Shown here piece after piece: positions 1 through 13,905 of a stretch of 64,000 nt of DNA. A program made the translations under genes and the position numbers. The stretch comes from Hyperoodon ampullatus (Eukaryota > Chordata > Mammalia > Artiodactyla > Ziphiidae), in assembly GCA_949752795.1 (NCBI GenBank), contig CATKHW010000549.1, forward strand, positions 62,001 through 126,000, given 5' to 3'. The notes below the pieces were generated by a model that saw nothing but the letters and a program-made list of their open reading frames with translations, made no database searches and was not told the origin of the DNA. Each line of letters opens with the position of its first letter. The first letter of the stretch is position 1.

Positions 1-1733
1 ATCAGCTCAAACCCACTATAAAAAGGAATTTCAAAAACAAAACAAAAAAACTGGGAAATTCTTTACAATTCCTTCAGGGTCTCTGATGAAAGCTGGAATG
101 ACCCTATCTACAACGACAGCTGGATGTGGCATAAGGAGGGACACTTGGGACTGAGACGATTGGTGAGATTGGGTGAGCAAATGCAGACCCTTTAAAGCAA
201 TAATGCATGGCACCCATTCCATGGGTCCGAACTCTCCAGGTTGAAGGGAATATTACTACAGCTATAACATGTGCGGGAAACCTAGAGAACGGACACACTG
301 TGAATACGAAAGGTTTCTAAAACTCAACGCATAGTCCCTCTCCTGGTGCTCCGGTTTGACTTTCCGTCTGCTTTACTATCAACCTCCCAACTTGGAGAGA
401 CAGCCCCTTTAACCTCTTGGTTCGCACAGGTTGCCAATTTGGCAGAGGATGAAAGGGAAGAGGGAGAACCAATGAGAGAGTAGCTGTTAGGCATTTGGAC
501 GGGCACATATCACTGTAATTTCCCGGCAGGAAGAAGAATTAACCAAATTCTCAGCCACCCACCGGGAACCAGTATAGGTCCTGAACCAAAATTTTGGACT
601 TGCGGTCAGCTCACCAAAAACGAGTTGAAAAACGGAGCTCAGGGGCACAGCAATTCACAAACTGGCCGAGTAATAAAGGACAACTATCGTCCAAAAATCT
701 GTTGAGGGAAGGCAACGAGGCGGACTTGAAAGCGAGGCAGAATAGCAGGAAACAGATTTCAAGAGGTACGTTGGAATCGCCTTTAAAGCACAGGAAGAGG
801 GGCACAACTTCGACAATGATGCACTTGGCCAAAAAGGGCGTATGTGTTTTCTCCTGAACAGGAGAAAACGCATACGCCGTTTTTGGCCAAGCAAGCAAGC
901 GGGCAATGCAAATCTGCACTACAAAGAAGTATCACTTCCCACCGGTCAAAAGGGACATCCACAAAATGTGTAAGAACAAGAAAGGCAAGACAGGCCCTGG
1001 AGAACAGGGAGCCTTGTTATGCTGATGGGCGGGATGTAAATTGCCAACTGCCTCTCTGGAGGAGTGCATTCTGTTCCCTAAAACAAGTAAAGAACAGAGC
1101 TACAGAGCCAAGGGCACTACCAGTCTAGGGAATATACCTTGGGAAAACTGAAAATCAATAAGACAGAGCCACCCCAAAATTTAGGGCTGCACTGCATACA
1201 AGGACCTCAACTTGGATACACCTTAAGTATCCCAGAAAATATAAACATGGTTCAAAAAATTGTGGTACTTACGTACGATGGAATATCCCTCAGCCATGAA
1301 ATCAATGTCATAAGACCAGTAGCAGCAAAATGGGTGGATTCTGGTACGATGATTCTAAGTGAAATAAGTCACACAGAAAAAGAAACTTATCATAAGATAT
1401 CACTTATGAAGATCCTGTAAACATGGCTACACTTGAACTGAGTTAGGAAAGAGAACAGTGTCTCACATTTAGAAAACACTCTTATACCTGCTTAAGGGGG
1501 AAGGAGAGGTGGGGTGATGCATAAAACCAGAGTTTGATATAAGCACAGGTACCGTTCCAAAAACCAACTATGGAATAGACAAGACCTACACCGTCCTCAG
1601 CGAAAGGGACTCAAAACCCCATATTTCCCGCAGAGGAAAATATCTGACTAGTAAGAATCTTAAAACCTATGTATTGATATGTCTCCATAAGGGAATCAAG
1701 TGTGTCTAGACTGGCATAAACATGGCAGCGAGA
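1..1733 (+). repeat. Satellite monomer, copy 1
   Basis: 1,733 bp; short because the palindrome (824-891) lost its centre. It carries GAAAAACGGAGC, otherwise seen only in copy 35, and GATTCTGGTACG. Confidence 0.95.
824..891. repeat. Centre-deleted palindrome of copy 1
   Basis: Six bases are missing at the centre, leaving CTCCTGAACAGGAG, which makes the element 68 bp. Each arm also has a mismatch: left TATGTG, right CGCCGTTTTT. Loss exactly at the turn of a palindrome is the typical product of hairpin trimming or polymerase skipping. Confidence 0.9.
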
Positions 1734-3472
1734 ATCAGCTCAAACCCACTATAAAAAGGAATTTCAAAAACAAGACAAAAAAACTGGGAAATTCTTTACA
1801 ATTCCTTCAGGGTCTCTGATGAAAGCTGGAATGACCCTATCTACAACGACAGCTGGATGTGGCATAAGGAGGGACACTTGGGACTGAGACGATTGGTGAG
1901 ATTGGGTGAGCAAATGCACACCCTTTAAAGCAATAATGCATGGCACCCATTCCATGGGTCCGAACTCTCCAGGTTGAAGGGAATATTACTACAGCTATAA
2001 CATGTGCGGGAAACCTAGAGAACGGACACACTGTGAATACGAAAGGTTTCTAAAACTCAACGAATAGTCCCTCTCCTGGTGCTCCGGTTTGACTTTCCGT
2101 CTGCTTTATTATCAACCTCCCATCTTGGAGAGACAGCCCCTTTAACCTCTTGGTTCGCACAGGTTGCCAATTTGGCAGAGGATGAAAAGGAAGAGGGAGA
2201 ACCAATGAGAGAGTAGCTGTTAGGCATTTGGACGGGCACATATCACTGTAATTTCCCGGCAGGAAGAAGAATTAACCGAATTCTCAGCCACCGACCGGGA
2301 ACCAGTATAGTTCCTGAACCAAAATTTTGGACTTGCGGTCAGCTCACCAAAAACGAGTTGAAAAATGGAGCTCAGGGGCACAGCAATTCACAAACTGGCC
2401 GAGTAATAAAGGACAACTATCGTCCAAAAATCTGTTGAGGGAAGGCAACGAGGCGGACTTGAAAGCGAGGCAGAATAGCAGGAAACAGATTTCAAGAGGT
2501 ACGTTGGAATCGCCTTTAAAGCACACGAAGAGGGGCACAACTTCGACAATGATGCACTTGGCCAAAAAGGGCGTATGCGTTTTCTCCTGAATATATTCAG
2601 GAGAAAACGCATACGCCCTTTTTGGCCAAGCAAGCAAGCGGGCAATGCAAATCTGCACTACAAAGAAGTATCACTTCCCACCGGTCAAAAGGGACATCCA
2701 CAAAATGTGTAAGAACAAGAAAGGCAAGACAGGCCCTGGAGAACAGGGAGCCTTGTTATGCTGATGGGCGGGATGTAAATTGCCAACTGCCTCTCTGGAG
2801 GAGTGCATTCTGTTCCCTAAAACAAGTAAAGAACAGAGCTACAGAGCCAAGGGCACTACCAGTCTAGGGAATATACCTTGGGAAAACTGAAAATCAATAA
2901 GACAGAGCCACCCCAAAATTTAGGGCTGCACTGCATACAAGGACCTCAACTTGGATACACCTTAAGTATCCCAGAAAATATAAACATGGTTCAAAAAATT
3001 GTGGTACTTACGTACGATGGAATATCCCTCAGCCATGAAATCAATGTCATAAGACCAGTAGCAGCAAAATGGGTGGATTCAGGTACGATGATTCTAAGTG
3101 AAATAAGTCACACAGAAAAAGAAACTTATCATAAGATATCACTTATGAAGATCCTGTAAACATGGCTACACTTGAACTGAGTTAGGAAAGAGAACGGTGT
3201 CTCACATTTAGAAAACACTCTTATACCTGCTTAAGGGGGAAGGAGAGGTGGGGTGATGCATAAAACCAGAGTTTGATATAAGCACAGGTACCGTTCCAAA
3301 AACCAACTATGGAATAGACAAGACCTACACCGTCCTCAGCGAAAGGGACTCAAAACCCCATATTTCCCGCAGAGGAAAATATCTGACTAGTAAGAATCTT
3401 AAAACCTATGTATTGATATGTCTCCGTAAGGGAATCAAGTGTGTCTAGACTGGCATAAACATGGCAGCGAGA
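1734..3472 (+). repeat. Satellite monomer, copy 2
   Basis: 1,739 bp, palindrome 2557-2630 perfect. The 5' part has private changes (CAAGACAAAA, TTTATTATCAACC, CTCCCATCTTGG, ATGAAAAGG) and ATGCACACCC as in copies 19, 22 and 32. The 3' part is like copies 7, 9 and 11, so it looks like a recombinant. Confidence 0.95.
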
Positions 3473-5213
3473 ATCAGCTCAAACCCACTATAAAAAGGAA
3501 TTTCAAAAACAAAACAAAAAAACTGGGAAATTCTTTACAATTCCTTCAGGGTCTCTGATGAAAGCTGGAATGACCCTATCTACAACGACAGCTGGATGTG
3601 GCATAAGGAGGGACACTTGGGACTGAGACGATTGGTGAGATTGGTTGAGCAAATGCAGACCCTTTAAAGCAATAATGCATGGCACCCATTCCATGGGTCC
3701 GAACTCTCCAGGTTGAAGGGAATATTACTACAGCTATAACATGTGCGGGAAACCTAGAGAACGGACACACTGTGAATACGAAAGGATTCTAAAACTCAAC
3801 GCATAGTCCCTCTCCTGGTGCTCCGGTTTGACTTTCCGTCTGCTTTACTATCAACCTCCCAACTTGGAGAGACAGCCCCTTTAACCTCTTGGTTCGCACA
3901 GGTTGCCAATTTGGCAGAGGATGAAAGGGAAGAGGGAGAACCAATGAGAGAGTAGCTGTTAGGCATTTGGACGGGCACATATCACTGTAATTTCCCGGCA
4001 GGAAGAAGAATTAACCAAATTCTCAGCCACCCACCGGGAACCAGTATAGGTCCTGAACCAAAATTTTGGACTTGCGGTCAGCTCACCAAAAACGAGTTGA
4101 AAAATGGAGCTCAGGGGCACAGCAATTCACAATCTGGCCGAGTAATAAAGGACAACTATCGTCCAAAAATCTGTTGGGGGAAGGCAACGAGGCGGACTTG
4201 AAAGCGAGGCAGAATAGCAGGAAACAGATTTCAAGAGGTACGTTGGAATCGCCTTTAAAGCACAGGAAGAGGGGCACAACTTCGACAATGATGCACTTGG
4301 CCAAAAAGGGCGTATGCGTTTTCTCCTGAATATATTCAGGAGAAAACGCATACGCCCTTTTTGGCCAAGCAAGCAAGCGGGCAATGCAAATCTGCACTAC
4401 AGAGAAGTATCACTTCCCACCGGTCAAAAGGGACATCCACAAAATGTGTAAGAACAAGAAAGGCAAGACAGGCCCTGGAGAACAGGGAGCCTTGTTATGC
4501 TGATGGGCGGGATGTAAATTGCCAACTGCCTCTCTGGAGGAGTGCATTCTGTTCCCTAAAGCAAGTAAAGAACAGAGCTACAGAGCCAAGGGCACTACCA
4601 GTCTAGGGAATATACCTTGGGAAAACTGAAAATCAATAAGACAGAGCCACCCCAAAATTTAGGGCTGCACTGCATTACAAGGGCCTCAACTTGGATACAC
4701 CTTAAGTATCCCAGAAAATATAAACATGGTTCAAAAAATTGTTGGTACTTACGTACGATGGAATATCCCTCAGCCATGAAATCAATGTCATAAGACCAGT
4801 AGCAGCAAAATGGGTGGATTCAGGTACGATGATTCTAAGTGAAATAAGTCACACAGAAAAAGAAACTTATCATAAGATATCACTTATGAAGATCCTGTAA
4901 ACATGGCTACACTTGAACTGAGTTAGGAAAGAGAACAGTGTCTCACATTTAGAAAACACTCTTATAACTGCTTAAGGGGGAAGGAGAGGTGGGGTGATGC
5001 ATAAAACCAGAGTTTGATATAAGCACAGGTACCGTTCCAAAAACCAACTATGGAATAGACAAGACCTACACCGTCTTCAGCGAAAGGGACTCAAAACCCC
5101 ATATTTCCCGCAGAGGAAAATATCTGACTAGTAAGAATCTTAAAACCTATGTATTGATATGTCTCCGTAAGGGAATCAAGTGTGTCTAGACTGGCATAAA
5201 CATGGCAGCGAGA
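3473..5213 (+). repeat. Satellite monomer, copy 3
   Basis: 1,741 bp, palindrome 4296-4369 perfect. Two 1-bp insertions (GCATTACAAGG near 4676; TTGTTGGTAC near 4742) shift the 93-codon frame, the only complete copy where it is lost. Type markers TTGGTTGAGC, AAAGGATTC, CAATCTGGCC and GTTGGGGGAAG are shared with copies 4, 5 and 12-14. Confidence 0.95.
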
Positions 5214-6951
5214 ATCAGCTCAAACCCACTATAAAAAGGAATTTCAAAACAAAACAAAAAAACTGGGAAATTCTTTACAATTCCTTCAGGGTCTCTGATG
5301 AAAGCTGGAATGACCCTATCTACAACGACAGCTGGATGTGGCATAAGGAGGGGCACTTGGGACTGAGACGATTGGTGAGATTGGTTGAGCAAATGCAGAC
5401 CCTTTAAAGCAATAATGCATGGCACCCATTCCATGGGTCCGAACTCTCCAGGTTGAAGGGAATATTACTACAGCTATAACATGTGCGGGAAACCTAGAGA
5501 ACGGACACACTGTGAATACGAAAGGATTCTAAAACTCAACGCATAGTCCCTCTCCTGGTGCTCCGGTTTGACTTTCCGTCTGCTTTACTATCAACCTCCC
5601 AACTTGGAGAGACAGCCCCTTTAACCTCTTGGTTCGCACAGGTTGCCAATTTGGCAGAGGATGAAAGGGAAGAGGGAGAACCAATGAGAGAGTAGCTGTT
5701 AGGCATTTGGACGGGCACATATCACTGTAATTTCCCGGCAGGAAGAAGAATTAACCAAATTCTCAGCCACCCACCGGGAACCAGTATAGGTCCTGAACCA
5801 AAATTTTGGACTTGCGGTCAGCTCACCAAAAACGAGTTGAAAAATGGAGCTCAGGGGCACAGCAATTCACAATCTGGCCGAGTAATAAAGGACAACTATC
5901 GTCCAAAAATCTGTTGGGGGAAGGCAACGAGGCGGACTTGAAAGCGAGGCAGAATAGCAGGAAACAGATTTCAAGAGGTACGTTGGAATCGCCTTTAAAG
6001 CACAGGAAGAGGGGCACAACTTCGACAATGATGCACTTGGCCAAAAAGGGCGTATGCGTTTTCTCCTGAATATATTCAGGAGAAAACGCATACGCCCTTT
6101 TTGGCCAAGCAAGCAAGCGGGCAATGCAAATCTGCACTACAAAGAAGTATCACTTCCCACCGGTCAAAAGGGACATCCACAAAATGTGTAAGAACAAGAA
6201 AGGCAAGACAGGCCCTGGAGAACAGGGAGCCTTGTTATGCTGATGGGCGGGATGTAAATTGCCAACTGCCTCTCTGGAGGAGTGCATTCTGTTCCCTAAA
6301 GCAAGTAAAGAACAGAGCTACAGAGCCAAGGGCACTACCAGTCTAGGGAATATACCTTGGGAAAACTGAAAATCAATAAGACAGAGCCACCCCAAAATTT
6401 AGGGCTGCACTGCATACAAGGGCCTCAACTTGGATACACCTTAAGTATCCCAGAAAATATAAACATGGTTCAAAAAATTGTGGTACTTACGTACGATGGA
6501 ATATCCCTCAGCCATGAAATCAATGTCATAAGACCAGTAGCAGCAAAATGGGTGGATTCAGGTACGATGATTCTAAGTGAAATAAGTCACACAGAAAAAG
6601 AAACTTATCATAAGATATCACTTATGAAGATCCTGTAAACATGGCTACACTTGAACTGAGTTAGGAAAGAGAACAGTGTCTCACATTTAGAAAACACTCT
6701 TATACCTGCTTAAGGGGGAAGGAGAGGTGGGGTGATGCATAAAACCAGAGTTTGATATAAGCACAGGTACCGTTCCAAAAACCAACTATGGAATAGACAA
6801 GACCTACACCGTCTTCAGCGAAAGGGACTCAAAACCCCATATTTCCCGCAGAGGAAAATATCTGACTAGTAAGAATCTTAAAACCTATGTATTGATATGT
6901 CTCCGTAAGGGAATCAAGTGTGTCTAGACTGGCATAAACATGGCAGCGAGA
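5214..6951 (+). repeat. Satellite monomer, copy 4
   Basis: 1,738 bp, palindrome 6036-6109 perfect. One A is missing from the A-rich tail near 5247, which fuses short frames across the monomer joint. Private GGAGGGGCAC at 5350. Confidence 0.95.
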
Positions 6952-8690
6952 ATCAGCTCAAACCCACTATAAAAAGGAATTTCAAAAACAAAACAAAAAA
7001 ACTGGGAAATTCTTTACAATTCCTTCAGGGTCTCTGATGAAAGCTGGAATGACCCTATCTACAACGACAGCTGGATGTGGCATAAGGAGGGACACTTGGG
7101 ACTGAGACGATTGGTGAGATTGGTTGAGCAAATGCAGACCCTTTAAAGCAATAATGCATGGCACCCATTCCATGGGTCCGAACTCTCCAGGTTGAAGGGA
7201 ATATTACTACAGCTATAACATGTGCGGGAAACCTAGAGAACGGACACACTGTGAATACGAAAGGATTCTAAAACTCAACGCATAGTCCCTCTCCTGGTGC
7301 TCCGGTTTGACTTTCCGTCTGCTTTACTATCAACCTCCCAACTTGGAGAGACAGCCCCTTTAACCTCTTGGTTCGCACAGGTTGCCAATTTGGCAGAGGA
7401 TGAAAGGGAAGAGGGAGAACCAATGAGAGAGTAGCTGTTAGGCATTTGGACGGGCACATATCACTGTAATTTCCCGGCAGGAAGAAGAATTAACCAAATT
7501 CTCAGCCACCCACCGGGAACCAGTATAGGTCCTGAACCAAAATTTTGGACTTGCGGTCAGCTCACCAAAAACGAGTTGAAAAATGGAGCTCAGGGGCACA
7601 GCAATTCACAATCTGGCCGAGTAATAAAGGACAACTATCGTCCAAAAATCTGTTGGGGGAAGGCAACGAGGCGGACTTGAAAGCGAGGCAGCATAGCAGG
7701 AAACAGATTTCAAGAGGTACGTTGGAATCGCCTTTAAAGCACAGGAAGAGGGGCACAACTTCGACAATGATGCACTTGGCCAAAAAGGGCGTATGCGTTT
7801 TCTCCTGAATATATTCAGGAGAAAACGCATACGCCCTTTTTGGCCAAGCAAGCAAGCGGGCAATGCAAATCTGCACTACAAAGAAGTATCACTTCCCACC
7901 GGTCAAAAGGGACATCCACAAAATGTGTAAGAACAAGAAAGGCAAGACAGGCCCTGGAGAACAGGGAGCCTTGTTATGCTGATGGGCGGGATGTAAATTG
8001 CCAACTGCCTCTCTGGAGGAGTGCATTCTGTTCCCTAAAACAAGTAAAGAACAGAGCTACAGAGCCAAGGGCACTACCAGTCTAGGGAATATACCTTGGG
8101 AAAACTGAAAATCAATAAGACAGAGCCACCCCAAAATTTAGGGCTGCACTGCATACAAGGACCTCAACTTGGATACACCTTAAGTATCCCAGAAAATATA
8201 AACATGGTTCAAAAAATTGTGGTACTTACGTACGATGGAATATCCCTCAGCCATGAAATCAATGTCATAAGACCAGTAGCAGCAAAATGGGTGGATTCTG
8301 GTACGATGATTCTAAGTGAAATAAGTCACACAGAAAAAGAAACTTATCATAAGATATCACTTATGAAGATCCTGTAAACATGGCTACACTTGAACTGAGT
8401 TAGGAAAGAGAACAGTGTCTCACATTTAGAAAACACTCTTATACCTGCTTAAGGGGGAAGGAGAGGTGGGGTGATGCATAAAACCAGAGTTTGATATAAG
8501 CACAGGTACCGTTCCAAAAACCAACTATGGAATAGACAAGACCTACACCGTCTTCAGCGAAAGGGACTCAAAACCCCATATTTCCCGCAGAGGAAAATAT
8601 CTGACTAGTAAGAATCTTAAAACCTATGTATTGATATGTCTCCGTAAGGGAATCAAGTGTGTCTAGACTGGCATAAACATGGCAGCGAGA
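6952..8690 (+). repeat. Satellite monomer, copy 5
   Basis: 1,739 bp, palindrome 7775-7848 perfect. GGCAGCATAG is shared only with copy 14. Confidence 0.95.
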
Positions 8691-10428
8691 ATCAGCTCAA
8701 ACCCACTATAAAAAGGAATTTCAAAAACAAAACAAAAAAACTGGGAAATTCTTTACAATTCCTTCAGGGTCTCTGATGAAGGCTGGAATGACCCTATCTA
8801 CAACTACAGCTGGATGTGGCATAAGGAGGGACACTTGGGACTGAGACGATTGGTGAGATTGGGTGAGCAAATGCAGACCCTTTAAAGCAATAATGCATGA
8901 CACCCATTCCATGGGTCCGAACTCTCCAGGTTGAAGGGAATATTACTACAGCTATAACATGTGCGGGAAACCTAGAGAACGGACACACTGTGAATACGAA
9001 AGGTTTCTAAAACTCAACGCATAGTCCCTCTCCTGGTGCTCCGGTTTGACTTTCCGTCTGCTTTACTATCAACCTCCCAACTTGGAGAGACAGCCCCTTT
9101 AACCTCTTGGTTCGCACAGGTTGCCAATTTGGCAGAGGATGAAAGGGAAGAGGGAGAACCAATGAGAGAGTAGCTGTTAGGCATTTGGACGGGCACATAT
9201 CACTGTAATTTCCCGGCAGGAAGAAGAATTAACCCAATTCTCAGCCACCCACCGGGAACCAGTATAGGTCCTGAACCAAAATTTTGGACTTGCGGTCAGC
9301 TCACCAACACGAGTTGAAAAATGGAGCTCAGGGGCACAGCAATTCACAAACTGGCCGAGTAATAAAGGACAACTATCGTCCAAAAATCTGTTGAGGGAAG
9401 GCAACGAGGCGGACTTGAAAGCGAGGCAGAATAGCAGGAAACAGATTTCAAGAGGTACGTTGGAATCGCCTTTAAAGCACAGGAAGAGGGGCACAACTTC
9501 GACAATGATGCACTTGGCCAAAAAGGGCGTATGCGTTTTCTCCTGAATATATTCAGGAGAAAACGCATACGCCCTTTTTGGCCAAGCAAGCAAGCGGGCA
9601 ATGCAAATCTGCACTACAAAGAAGTATCACTTCCCACCGGTCAAAAGGGACATCCACAAAATGTGTAAGAACAAGAAAGGCAAGACAGGCCCTGGAGAAC
9701 AGGGAGCCTTGTTATGCTGATGGGCGGGATGTAAATTGCCAACTGCCTCTCTGGAGGAGTGCATTCTGTTCCCTAAAACAAGTAAAGAACAGAGCTACAG
9801 AGCCAAGGGCACTACCAGTCTAGGGAATATACCTTGGGAAAACTGAAAATCAATAAGACAGAGCCACCCCAAAATTTAGGGCTGCACTGCATACAAGGAC
9901 CTCAACTTGGATACACCTTAAGTATCCCAGAAAATATAAACATGGTTCAAAAACTTGTGGTACTTACGTACGATGGAATATCCCTCAGCCATGAAATCAA
10001 TGTCATAAGACCAGTAGCAGCAAAATGGGTGGATTCAGGTACGATGATTCTAAGTGAAATAAGTCACACAGAAAAAGAAACTTATCATAAGATATCACTT
10101 ATGAAGATCCTGTAAACATGGCTACACTTGAACTGAGTTAGGAAAGAGAACAGTGTCTCACATTTAGAAAACACTCTTATACCTGCTTAAGGGGGAAGGA
10201 GAGGTGGGGTGATGCATAAAACCAGAGTTTGATATAAGCACAGGTACCGTTCCAAAAACCAACTATGGAATAGACAAGACCTACACCGTCCTCAGCGAAA
10301 GGGACTCAAAACCCCATATTTCCCGCAGAGGAAAATATCTGACTAGTAAGTATCTTAAAACCTATGTATTGATATGTCTCCGTAAGGGAATCAAGTGTGT
10401 CTAGACTGGCATAAACATGGCAGCGAGA
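8691..10428 (+). repeat. Satellite monomer, copy 6
   Basis: 1,738 bp, palindrome 9513-9586 perfect. The 1-bp deletion at about 9306 joins two minus-strand frames into a 145-codon one. It differs from sister copies 8, 10 and 15 at 9215 and 9235, where it matches copies 16 and 17. Confidence 0.95.
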
Positions 10429-12167
10429 ATCAGCTCAAACCCACTATAAAAAGGAATTTCAAAAACAAAACAAAAAAACTGGGAAATTCTTTACAATTCC
10501 TTCAGGGTCTCTGATGAAGGCTGGAATGACCCTATCTACAACGACAGCTGGATGTGGCATAAGGAGGGACACTTGGGACTGAGACGATTGGTGAGATTGG
10601 GTGAGCAAATGCAGACCCTTTAAAGCAATAATGCATGGCACCCATTCCATGGGTCCGAACTCTCCAGGTTGAAGGGAATATTACTACAGCTATAACATGT
10701 GCGGGAAACCTAGAGAACGGACACACTGTGAATACGAAAGGTTTCTAAAACTCAACGCATAGTCCCTCTCCTGGTGCTCCGGTTTGACTTTCCGTCTGCT
10801 TTACTATCAACCTCCCAACTTGGAGAGACAGCCCCTTTAACCTCTTGGTTCGCACAGGTTGCCAATTTGGCAGAGGATGAAAGGGAAGAGGGAGAACCAA
10901 TGAGAGAGTAGCTGTTAGGCATTTGGACGGGCACATATCACTGTAATTTCCCGGCAGGAAGAAGAATTAACCGAATTCTCAGCCACCGACCGGGAACCAG
11001 TATAGTTCCTGAACCAAAATTTTGGACTTGCGGTCAGCTCACCAAAAACGAGTTGAAAAATGGAGCTCAGGGGCACAGCAATTCACAAACTGGCCGAGTA
11101 ATAAAGGACAACTATCGTCCAAAAATCTGTTGAGGGAAGGCAACGAGGCGGACTTGAAAGCGAGGCAGAATAGCAGGAAACAGATTTCAAGAGGTACGTT
11201 GGAATCGCCTTTAAAGCACACGAAGAGGGGCACAACTTCGACAATGATGCACTTGGCCAAAAAGGGCGTATGCGTTTTCTCCTGAATATATTCAGGAGAA
11301 AACGCATACGCCCTTTTTGGCCAAGCAAGCAAGCGGGCAATGCAAATCTGCACTACAAAGAAGTATCACTTCCCACCGGTCAAAAGGGACATCCACAAAA
11401 TGTGTAAGAACAAGAAAGGCAAGACAGGCCCTGGAGAACAGGGAGCCTTGTTATGCTGATGGGCGGGATGTAAATTGCCAACTGCCTCTCTGGAGGAGTG
11501 CATTCTGTTCCCTAAAACAAGTAAAGAACAGAGCTACAGAGCCAAGGGCACTACCAGTCTAGGGAATATACCTTGGGAAAACTGAAAATCAATAAGACAG
11601 AGCCACCCCAAAATTTAGGGCTGCACTGCATACAAGGACCTCAACTTGGATACACCTTAAGTATCCCAGAAAATATAAACATGGTTCAAAAAATTGTGGT
11701 ACTTACGTACGATGGAATATCCCTCAGCCATGAAATCAATGTCATAAGACCAGTAGCAGCAAAATGGGTGGATTCTGGTACGATGATTCTAAGTGAAATA
11801 AGTCACACAGAAAAAGAAACTTATCATAAGATATCACTTATGAAGATCCTGTAAACATGGCTACACTTGAACTGAGTTAGGAAAGAGAACAGTGTCTCAC
11901 ATTTAGAAAACACTCTTATACCTGCTTAAGGGGGAAGGAGAGGTGGGGTGATGCATAAAACCAGAGTTTGATATAAGCACAGGTACCGTTCCAAAAACCA
12001 ACTATGGAATAGACAAGACCTACACCGTCTTCAGCGAAAGGGACTCAAAACCCCATATTTCCCGCAGAGGAAAATATCTGACTAGTAAGAATCTTAAAAC
12101 CTATGTATTGATATGTCTCCGTAAGGGAATCAAGTGTGTCTAGACTGGCATAAACATGGCAGCGAGA
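10429..12167 (+). repeat. Satellite monomer, copy 7
   Basis: 1,739 bp, palindrome 11252-11325 perfect. Second half of the first dimer; CCACCGACCGGG and CACACGAAG type. Confidence 0.95.
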
Positions 12168-13905
12168 ATCAGCTCAAACCCACTATAAAAAGGAATTTCA
12201 AAAACAAAACAAAAAAACTGGGAAATTCTTTACAATTCCTTCAGGGTCTCTGATGAAGGCTGGAATGACCCTATCTACAACTACAGCTGGATGTGGCATA
12301 AGGAGGGACACTTGGGACTGAGACGATTGGTGAGATTGGGTGAGCAAATGCAGACCCTTTAAAGCAATAATGCATGACACCCATTCCATGGGTCCGAACT
12401 CTCCAGGTTGAAGGGAATATTACTACAGCTATAACATGTGCGGGAAACCTAGAGAACGGACACACTGTGAATACGAAAGGTTTCTAAAACTCAACGCATA
12501 GTCCCTCTCCTGGTGCTCCGGTTTGACTTTCCGTCTGCTTTACTATCAACCTCCCAACTTGGAGAGACAGCCCCTTTAACCTCTTGGTTCGCACAGGTTG
12601 CCAATTTGGCAGAGGATGAAAGGGAAGAGGGAGAACCAATGAGAGAGTAGCTGTTAGGCATTTGGACGGGCACATATCACTGTAATTTCCCAGCAGGAAG
12701 AAGAATTAACCAAATTCTCAGCCACCCACCGGGAACCAGTATAGGTCCTGAACCAAAATTTTGGACTTGCGGTCAGCTCACCAACACGAGTTGAAAAATG
12801 GAGCTCAGGGGCACAGCAATTCACAAACTGGCCGAGTAATAAAGGACAACTATCGTCCAAAAATCTGTTGAGGGAAGGCAACGAGGCGGACTTGAAAGCG
12901 AGGCAGAATAGCAGGAAACAGATTTCAAGAGGTACGTTGGAATCGCCTTTAAAGCACAGGAAGAGGGGCACAACTTCGACAATGATGCACTTGGCCAAAA
13001 AGGGCGTATGCGTTTTCTCCTGAATATATTCAGGAGAAAACGCATACGCCCTTTTTGGCCAAGCAAGCAAGCGGGCAATGCAAATCTGCACTACAAAGAA
13101 GTATCACTTCCCACCGGTCAAAAGGGACATCCACAAAATGTGTAAGAACAAGAAAGGCAAGACAGGCCCTGGAGAACAGGGAGCCTTGTTATGCTGATGG
13201 GCGGGATGTAAATTGCCAACTGCCTCTCTGGAGGAGTGCATTCTGTTCCCTAAAACAAGTAAAGAACAGAGCTACAGAGCCAAGGGCACTACCAGTCTAG
13301 GGAATATACCTTGGGAAAACTGAAAATCAATAAGACAGAGCCACCCCAAAATTTAGGGCTGCACTGCATACAAGGACCTCAACTTGGATACACCTTAAGT
13401 ATCCCAGAAAATATAAACATGGTTCAAAAACTTGTGGTACTTACGTACGATGGAATATCCCTCAGCCATGAAATCAATGTCATAAGACCAGTAGCAGCAA
13501 AATGGGTGGATTCAGGTACGATGATTCTAAGTGAAATAAGTCACACAGAAAAAGAAACTTATCATAAGATATCACTTATGAAGATCCTGTAAACATGGCT
13601 ACACTTGAACTGAGTTAGGAAAGAGAACAGTGTCTCACATTTAGAAAACACTCTTATACCTGCTTAAGGGGGAAGGAGAGGTGGGGTGATGCATAAAACC
13701 AGAGTTTGATATAAGCACAGGTACCGTTCCAAAAACCAACTATGGAATAGACAAGACCTACACCGTCCTCAGCGAAAGGGACTCAAAACCCCATATTTCC
13801 CGCAGAGGAAAATATCTGACTAGTAAGTATCTTAAAACCTATGTATTGATATGTCTCCGTAAGGGAATCAAGTGTGTCTAGACTGGCATAAACATGGCAG
13901 CGAGA
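12168..13905 (+). repeat. Satellite monomer, copy 8
   Basis: 1,738 bp, palindrome 12990-13063 perfect. Like copy 6 but with TTTCCCAGCAGG and AACCAAATTC. Confidence 0.95.

Larger units (their letters stand above)
2190..10972 (+). repeat. Long higher-order block, first instance (copies 2-7)
   Basis: About 8.8 kb that recurs 15,648-15,649 bp downstream (17839-26620). Shared rare markers: GAACGGTGTC in copies 2 and 11, CTTATAACTG in copies 3 and 12, GGCAGCATAG in copies 5 and 14, and the order of monomer types. Differences are few: two 1-bp insertions in copy 3 and one 1-bp deletion in copy 4 are absent from the second block. Edges are set by loss of shared variants near 2187 and 10973. Confidence 0.85.

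Noticed and set aside
594..857. 87-codon + strand open frame repeated in most copies
   Set aside because: It runs through degraded L1 sequence into the palindrome; start is not ATG, the product matches nothing, and its end is set by the palindrome centre.
844..1128. Open frames of 81-99 codons downstream of the palindrome
   Set aside because: They read L1 ORF2-derived bases in a non-ORF2 frame, and copies 26 and 32 break them without any other sign of change.
9177..9614. 145-codon minus-strand open frame (also in copies 8, 10 and 15)
   Set aside because: It arises from a 1-bp deletion joining two short frames, one crossing the palindrome, in the antisense of L1-derived DNA. No recognisable domain.
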